NCBI RefSeq assembly: GCF_000006565.2
Contig: NC_031478.1
Coordinates: 4,426,212 to 4,490,211 of the forward strand
Length of the DNA stretch: 64,000 bases
Origin: Toxoplasma gondii ME49
Taxonomy: Eukaryota > Apicomplexa > Conoidasida > Eucoccidiorida > Sarcocystidae
Direction: 5' to 3'
Below the pieces are notes generated by a model. That model saw only the letters and a list, made by a program, of their open reading frames with translations, was not told the origin of the DNA and searched no databases. Every line of letters begins with the position of its first letter. The first letter of the stretch is position 1. Of the stretch, positions 59,437 to 64,000 are shown piece after piece. The position numbers were made by a program, and so were the translations under genes.

Positions 59437-60306
59437 ATTCTGAGTGTTCTCGTGCCAGCACAGGAGAACTCTCTTATTTTCCTTTTTCGCTTCTGCGCCT
59501 CGGTGCTCGCGTGCAGAGGCAATTCCATGCGAAAAGACTTCTTTCCGTTCGTAGTCACGCGCTTTTTTTCGAGTTCGTCTGTCGTCGTCTGCGCCGCCGC
59601 GAATCGCCCAGTCTCGACATGCTCTCTTCTTCCTCTCGCAGAGCCTCGTTCCAGTCTCAGACCGTTCTCTGCATGCGCTGCGTCTTCACTCTCTTTATCG
59701 CCGCGGCAGTCCCGACAGAGCATCCGCGACATGGACGCTGAATTCAGTGCCCGCCTCTTCTTCAGCGACAGCCGCCCTCTGTAGTACGGGAGTTGAAAGG
59801 CCTCGGTTCTTTGCGCCTCGCCGAGTCTGTCTCTTTCGAGAGTCCTCAGGAAGGCTGCGTACCCAGTCTTCGGCGCCGTCTGTCTCCTCTTACGCACCTG
59901 CTGTGTAGAGTTGCATGTTGATGGAGAGAGAGAGATCGTGAGAGAGGAAACGTCCATTCGGGGAGCTGCTCGGGGTGCTTTTGTATCTACTCTGTCTCTC
60001 TATCTACGCCGCTGATCTCGCGCTCTGAGCCATGGAATCCATCTGCTTCCCTCAGGTTTGTACGTTTGCCCAAGTTGCCGAACTGCGCCCAAATTGATCG
60101 ATGTGAGCCTCTGCTATCCTCTGGGCCTCGGGCGCCTCTGAATGCCGCCCTGGCCTCCTCGGTTGGGGTCTCCGCCTTCTTGCCTCCAGGTTCTGCCTTT
60201 CCCTCCCTTCCTCTCCCTCAAAAGCGGATCGACTTTCGAGGCGAAGGCGCTTTGTTTGCGTCGGCATCCGCTCTTGTCCAGTGAGCAATCATGAAAAACT
60301 CGAAAG

Positions 60307-62397
60307 ATGGCGGGATCCCTCGAAGAAGACGCCCACAGAGTTTGTGAGAGATTACACGCCAAAGGCCTTCTCGCCAGGAGCGACTGGGTCGCGACACTGG
60401 CGAGATCTTATCTCTCCTCTTCTTCGACGGGTGCAAGAGAAGGCGTCGACAGAGAGACGCCTGGTCCGCCTTTCCCCGCATCGGGCACTGCTTTGACTGA
60501 AGAGCAGATCGGAAACGCGTTTCTGAGATCGGACTTATCCGCAAGCGCGCTGCCGTCGCTCCCCTCGGATGTATGTACACTGGCGCGGGGACATCTGGAG
60601 GGCGTCCACCTGGTGGAGGTGGTGGAGGCAGTGAACATTGCCGAGCCGCGCAAGACGCGGACCAAGTTGGCGGCTAGCGAGCACCGCTGCTTGAAGCTGC
60701 TTCTCTCCGACGGCCGCGCGTCGGTCGCCGCTGTCGAGTATCGTCGCATCCCCGCCCTCAGCGCCGCGGCTCTCCAGCGAGGCGCGAAGCTTCTCTTGTG
60801 CGCTTCTCCCGAGGTCCGCCGTGGCGTGCTGCTCCTCCAGGAGGCGAATGTGCGAGTCGTCTGGGGGGGCTCCGACGCGCGCGACGACACCGCGAAGGCG
60901 AGTGCAGGTTCCGCGTTCGCGGCCGAAGGTTCCGCTCGAGAAACATCAGAAACAAGCACTGAAAAGGAGCCGGAAGAACGCCGGCGAGGCGGCGCACAGC
61001 GGGGTCCACACTCAGAGGAAGGGAGGAGACAGCCGCGGACTGGGCACCTGGCGAGCTCTGGGGGAAACGCGAATGAGAAATGCGCGTTCGTCTCGCACAG
61101 ATCTGATTCCAGTTTAGGGGAGTTCTCGTCGACCCGCGTCTCGGAGAGCTGTCCGGACCAGGTGCGAATCGCGGATACCGCGCCGCGAGCGCAAGCAGCC
61201 TGGGTCTCGGGTGTACAACCACCTGGGGTGGAGGGAGAGAACTTTGGCGCGGGATCCCGGACAGCGCGTCTGATGAAAAAACAGCGGCCCGCGGTTTCGT
61301 CGTTCCTTGGCAATTCAGAAACACTGCAGACCAGTGCGCAGCCACACTGCAGCAGCGCCGCAGAGATCGACGAACTCGCAGACTTGGACCTTGAGGACTT
61401 GGAGGTCCTGGCTGTCTCGGCAGACAGCTCCGGGGTACGAACACCCCAGGGAGCCAGTGCAGAGGGCGTCGCGCGGCGACGGGCGCCGGAGGGCAGCGGC
61501 AGGTCTCCGAGTGAGAAACGCAATAGCTGGAACCACAACCTTGAGACGGAATTGGAGAGCGACGGCGCGTCCTTGGTCGCCGAAAAAGAAACAGACGTCT
61601 CGCCACTGTCCTTGGCTTCTCCTTCTGCCAGCGCCCCTCGAGAGGCTTCTTGCCCACAGAAGCCGACATCTCATCCAGAAGGAAATCTCGCTTCGTCCCC
61701 CTCTTCCTCTTCCCTCTCTCGCTCTTCTTCTTCTTCCTCCTCCTTCTGGTCTTCGTTTTCTGATTTTCGGCCGGTGTCTGTACACTCAGACAACAGGCAG
61801 GTCGAGGCGCCCAGGCCCCTGCGGCTCTTCGCGGCAGTCACGGCGGCGAAGTTCCTGGCGCGCAGAGCAGATGTCCTCCCAAAGCACTTGGAGAACGACA
61901 AGCGGCCGGCAGCGGGTGTCGGCTGTACAGACACCGCAGGTGTGTGGCGTCTGCAGCTCTCTGATGGGGCCGGCGGCGCGACGGCGTTCGTTGGTGACGC
62001 GGACCTGCCGCGGCTGCTTCTCGGCGTTTCAAAGGCGCAAGCGTCTTCTCTCTCTCCCCGCTGCCTCGCCTCTGTTCTCTCCGACAGGGAGGAGATCAAG
62101 CGACGCCTCCTCGCTCTCCAGGGTCACTTTCTGCTGCGGGAGGAAGCCGTGCCAGGTGTCTCGACAACTGTCTCGCGCGCGGTCAGTCGCTGCAGCGTAT
62201 CCGCATCTCCGGCGGAGAGGCGCGAGGCGCCTGGCATCCCTCGAAGGGGGCGAGAGGCCAGCTCGCGGCTGTTTGTTGCGGAGTTCCAGACGAGTTTTCG
62301 ACAGGAAGAACTTTGTCAGGAACTCGAAGAGCTTCTTGAGGCCTTGGAGGCGAGCGAGGCCCCAGCGCCGTCCGCGCCGAAGCCTGTCGACGGTTAG
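60307..62397 (+). CDS. RMI1: RecQ-mediated genome instability protein 1 (RMI1)-like
   Basis: Scaffold of the BLM-topoisomerase III dissolvasome, which resolves double Holliday junctions in the nucleus. It is a single exon of 696 residues. The N-terminal DUF1767 helical part (MAGSLEEDAHRVCERLHAKG ... NAFLRSDLSASALPSLP) is followed by the conserved OB fold: GHLEGVHLVEVVEAVNIAEP, CLKLLLSDGRASVAAVEYRR, LQRGAKLLLCASPEVRRGVL and ANVRVVWGG. These match the LTDG and PGxKLxL...RxGxLLL blocks of RMI1. A long disordered middle (about residues 195-500, Ser- and Glu-rich) precedes a second region with hydrophobic strands (PLRLFAAVTAAKFLARRADV; GVWRLQLSDGAGGATAFVGD) that may be the C-terminal OB fold used for RMI2 contact in animals. 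The start ATG is the first in the frame and in a good context. A coiled acidic tail ends the protein. Confidence 0.9.
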   Translation: MAGSLEEDAHRVCERLHAKGLLARSDWVATLARSYLSSSSTGAREGVDRETPGPPFPASGTALTEEQIGNAFLRSDLSASALPSLPSDVCTLARGHLEGVHLVEVVEAVNIAEPRKTRTKLAASEHRCLKLLLSDGRASVAAVEYRRIPALSAAALQRGAKLLLCASPEVRRGVLLLQEANVRVVWGGSDARDDTAKASAGSAFAAEGSARETSETSTEKEPEERRRGGAQRGPHSEEGRRQPRTGHLASSGGNANEKCAFVSHRSDSSLGEFSSTRVSESCPDQVRIADTAPRAQAAWVSGVQPPGVEGENFGAGSRTARLMKKQRPAVSSFLGNSETLQTSAQPHCSSAAEIDELADLDLEDLEVLAVSADSSGVRTPQGASAEGVARRRAPEGSGRSPSEKRNSWNHNLETELESDGASLVAEKETDVSPLSLASPSASAPREASCPQKPTSHPEGNLASSPSSSSLSRSSSSSSSFWSSFSDFRPVSVHSDNRQVEAPRPLRLFAAVTAAKFLARRADVLPKHLENDKRPAAGVGCTDTAGVWRLQLSDGAGGATAFVGDADLPRLLLGVSKAQASSLSPRCLASVLSDREEIKRRLLALQGHFLLREEAVPGVSTTVSRAVSRCSVSASPAERREAPGIPRRGREASSRLFVAEFQTSFRQEELCQELEELLEALEASEAPAPSAPKPVDG

Positions 62398-64000
62398 CAC
62401 CCGCCTTGGCGCTGGTGCTCCGTGCTTGTCGTGACTGTGTCAGGTGCCTCGAGGGTCGAGTTCGCCTGCAGATATTTGAGAGACCTACACTCTAGACTCT
62501 TCTGTTGAAAGCTCCGAGGTCTCGTCTCGCTCTCGTCTGTGCACTCGCTCACATGCAGGGACGCCGCTCGAGTCAGGAGAAATCACCTGGTGCGTTGAAA
62601 AGGATCCGAGCGAGCGGAGGAGAGAGAACGCAGAGCGTCGAGCGGTCGCCACGGAGCGGGGTGGCGCTAGTGAAGTTGTGCGGGGTGTACAGACAGCCAG
62701 CGCCCGGAGAGCAGAAAGTGTGAGGGGGCAGATGTTTTCTTTGGAAGAGCTATTTGTGGAGAGAAGAAAGACGAAGAGACACTTGGATGGTTTTCCGAGT
62801 TTCGCGCCGACAAGAAAGATAGCGCGCAGCACGCGAGCTTCTGTCGCGTTTTCTTCAACGTTTTCTCAACCTTATGGGAACGTTTTTCTTCTCAAAAAAG
62901 CGACTCCGCAACTGTCACTAGGATCCGTCGCGTCGCTCGGCGAGTATAACGTACTCTGAGACAAGATGCTTCATCAGCTTTTTTCTGGGGCGTTTTTATA
63001 CCAAGAGAGGTGCTGTCTCTCGCCGAAGACTTTCGAGTCTGCGAGGAATCTGGTGAAACCGATTACATGAACTGTGTTCAGTACGCACTACGAAAGGCCT
63101 CGCTAAGCGCTGGAGGCAGGGGGTCGCCCTGTCGCTTTCAGGTCGTATTTCCGTGAACTGGAGACTAGGAAAGTTGTTTCAGGTGATCGTTGCCGCTGTC
63201 TGCGCTTGAACAAAGCTCGCGCGTTCACCCACGCTTCGGTAAACAGAACGCACACGCTACACTGCTGGGCCAGTGCTTTGATGGAAAACGCGTTTCGTCG
63301 AAAAGCTGTCGCGTGGAGCCGCAGAAAAGCTAAGCTCCGTGGCTCCTCGCCACCGGCAGTCTGGCCTCTCTAGTCTCTGAGTTTCGCTCTACACTGCAGT
63401 GTCGCACAATGCGTTTGCTATTTGCTGACGCTGTTCCCGCGGTCTGCAACGAGCTGTAGAAACGAGAGTCGCATGCATTTTCTCGCTGTCTTCTGAACGC
63501 GGAAGCTCCCCTGCGCCGCGAACACTGCACCGCCGCGGTTATGAACGCGTACAGCTTCTCGGCAAACCTACACCGAAGCCTCGTGGCGCGGAGGGAGAAC
63601 TCCACCAGTTACGGCTGTCGCTGAGGAAGACTTTCAAACTGTTGCCTCTCGCCAGGTCTTTGCAGCTCAGCCCAGCAAAAAACCAAACATGAGAGACCCC
63701 CGGATTCGCTTGCGCGGATGCGACCCACACAAGAGGCCGCATGCAGAACGTACTTGGGAAGAACCTCTGTTCCGAGTTTCGAGGAAGCAGTCGCCACAAG
63801 CTTCGCAGAGACACTCTCAAGTCGGTGGGCTTTAGATGCATGCAACGCGTGAGTCTTTACACAAGTCGCTCTGTCGGGTGCGGAGCGCCGCAGTTCACCG
63901 ATGCCCTGGAGGTTGAAACGAACGCCGCGACAGTGAAGCAGCGAGAGTCTTGCCAGGCGCAGGAGGACCGCCCCTGCACTGTGAAACGCAGTTCCGAGAC
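62398..64000. other. Right-end interval, no supported gene
   Basis: The RMI1 3' UTR and following sequence. Short frames on the - strand (63330-63841) have no recognisable motif. Any gene here could only be a fragment of one continuing outside the window. Confidence 0.45.

Larger units (their letters stand above)
57668..60306. other. Divergent intergenic region between polymerase eta and RMI1
   Basis: 2.6 kb between the two start codons. It contains the repeats listed separately and several open frames on both strands. A + strand frame ending near 59237 and a - strand frame at 59957-59700 look slightly non-random (basic, Leu/Arg-containing) but carry no recognisable domain and I cannot support either as a gene. 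The interval probably holds both promoters and 5' UTRs. Confidence 0.45.

Noticed and set aside
60408..62434. Long antisense and alternate-frame ORFs over RMI1
   Set aside because: The RMI1 frame at 60307-62397 carries the conserved OB-fold blocks; the others do not.
1..64000. CRISPR arrays, insertion sequences, bacterial operons and phage genes
   Set aside because: None is present. The genes are spliced and eukaryotic, and the short tandem repeats lack spacer-repeat structure. No transposase or reverse transcriptase motifs were seen.

Overview
This is a eukaryotic nuclear window. I read it as a coccidian apicomplexan of the Toxoplasma/Neospora/Hammondia group. The evidence is multi-exon genes with GT-AG introns, long low-complexity insertions (Ser runs, acidic stretches) inside conserved proteins, many (TA)n tracts, frequent TGCATGC and TGTACGTACA-type words, near-balanced base composition, and a dehydrogenase with two SCP-2 domains that matches the known Toxoplasma HAD-2SCP-2 architecture. 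The species is inferred and was not checked against a database.

Layout from left to right. The 3' part of cytosolic phenylalanyl-tRNA synthetase alpha (+, 1-2139). A ten-exon predicted secreted protein (+, 3717-5207). A membrane-anchored acyl-CoA-binding/ankyrin protein of ACBD6 type (-, 5428-7260). The large U2AF splicing subunit (+, 8269-13424). An intronless multi-pass membrane protein (+, 15393-16391). A NIPA/DMT-type transporter-like protein (-, 17247-20691). Ribosomal protein eL29 (-, 23498-24868). A stretch of about 4.4 kb without a gene I can support. A large UBE2O-like protein (-, 29263-37997). A second stretch of about 3.9 kb with no clear gene. The peroxisomal-type HAD-2SCP-2 lipid protein (-, 41894-48066). 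DNA polymerase eta (-, 49996-57667). RMI1 (+, 60307-62397).

Exon models were built by matching family motifs and requiring GT/AG boundaries with a continuous reading phase. For PheRS, the secreted protein, U2AF, the transporter, eL29, HAD-2SCP-2, polymerase eta and the UBE2O-like gene the exon lengths sum to an open frame ending in a stop. Single boundaries may still be wrong, mainly UBE2O-like exon 8 and ACB/ankyrin exon 5.

The genes are mostly unrelated housekeeping functions: translation, splicing, lipid handling, ubiquitin-linked regulation, transport and DNA-damage tolerance. The one functional pairing is at the right end, where translesion polymerase eta and the BLM-complex factor RMI1 are divergently arranged around 2.6 kb of noncoding sequence. 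The most unusual items are a UBE2O-like protein whose continuous gene model stops before any E2 domain, an 81-bp in-frame tandem repeat inside the polymerase eta catalytic region, an N-terminal membrane anchor on the ACB/ankyrin protein, and a 0.5-kb purine-only-biased tract in polymerase eta intron 1.
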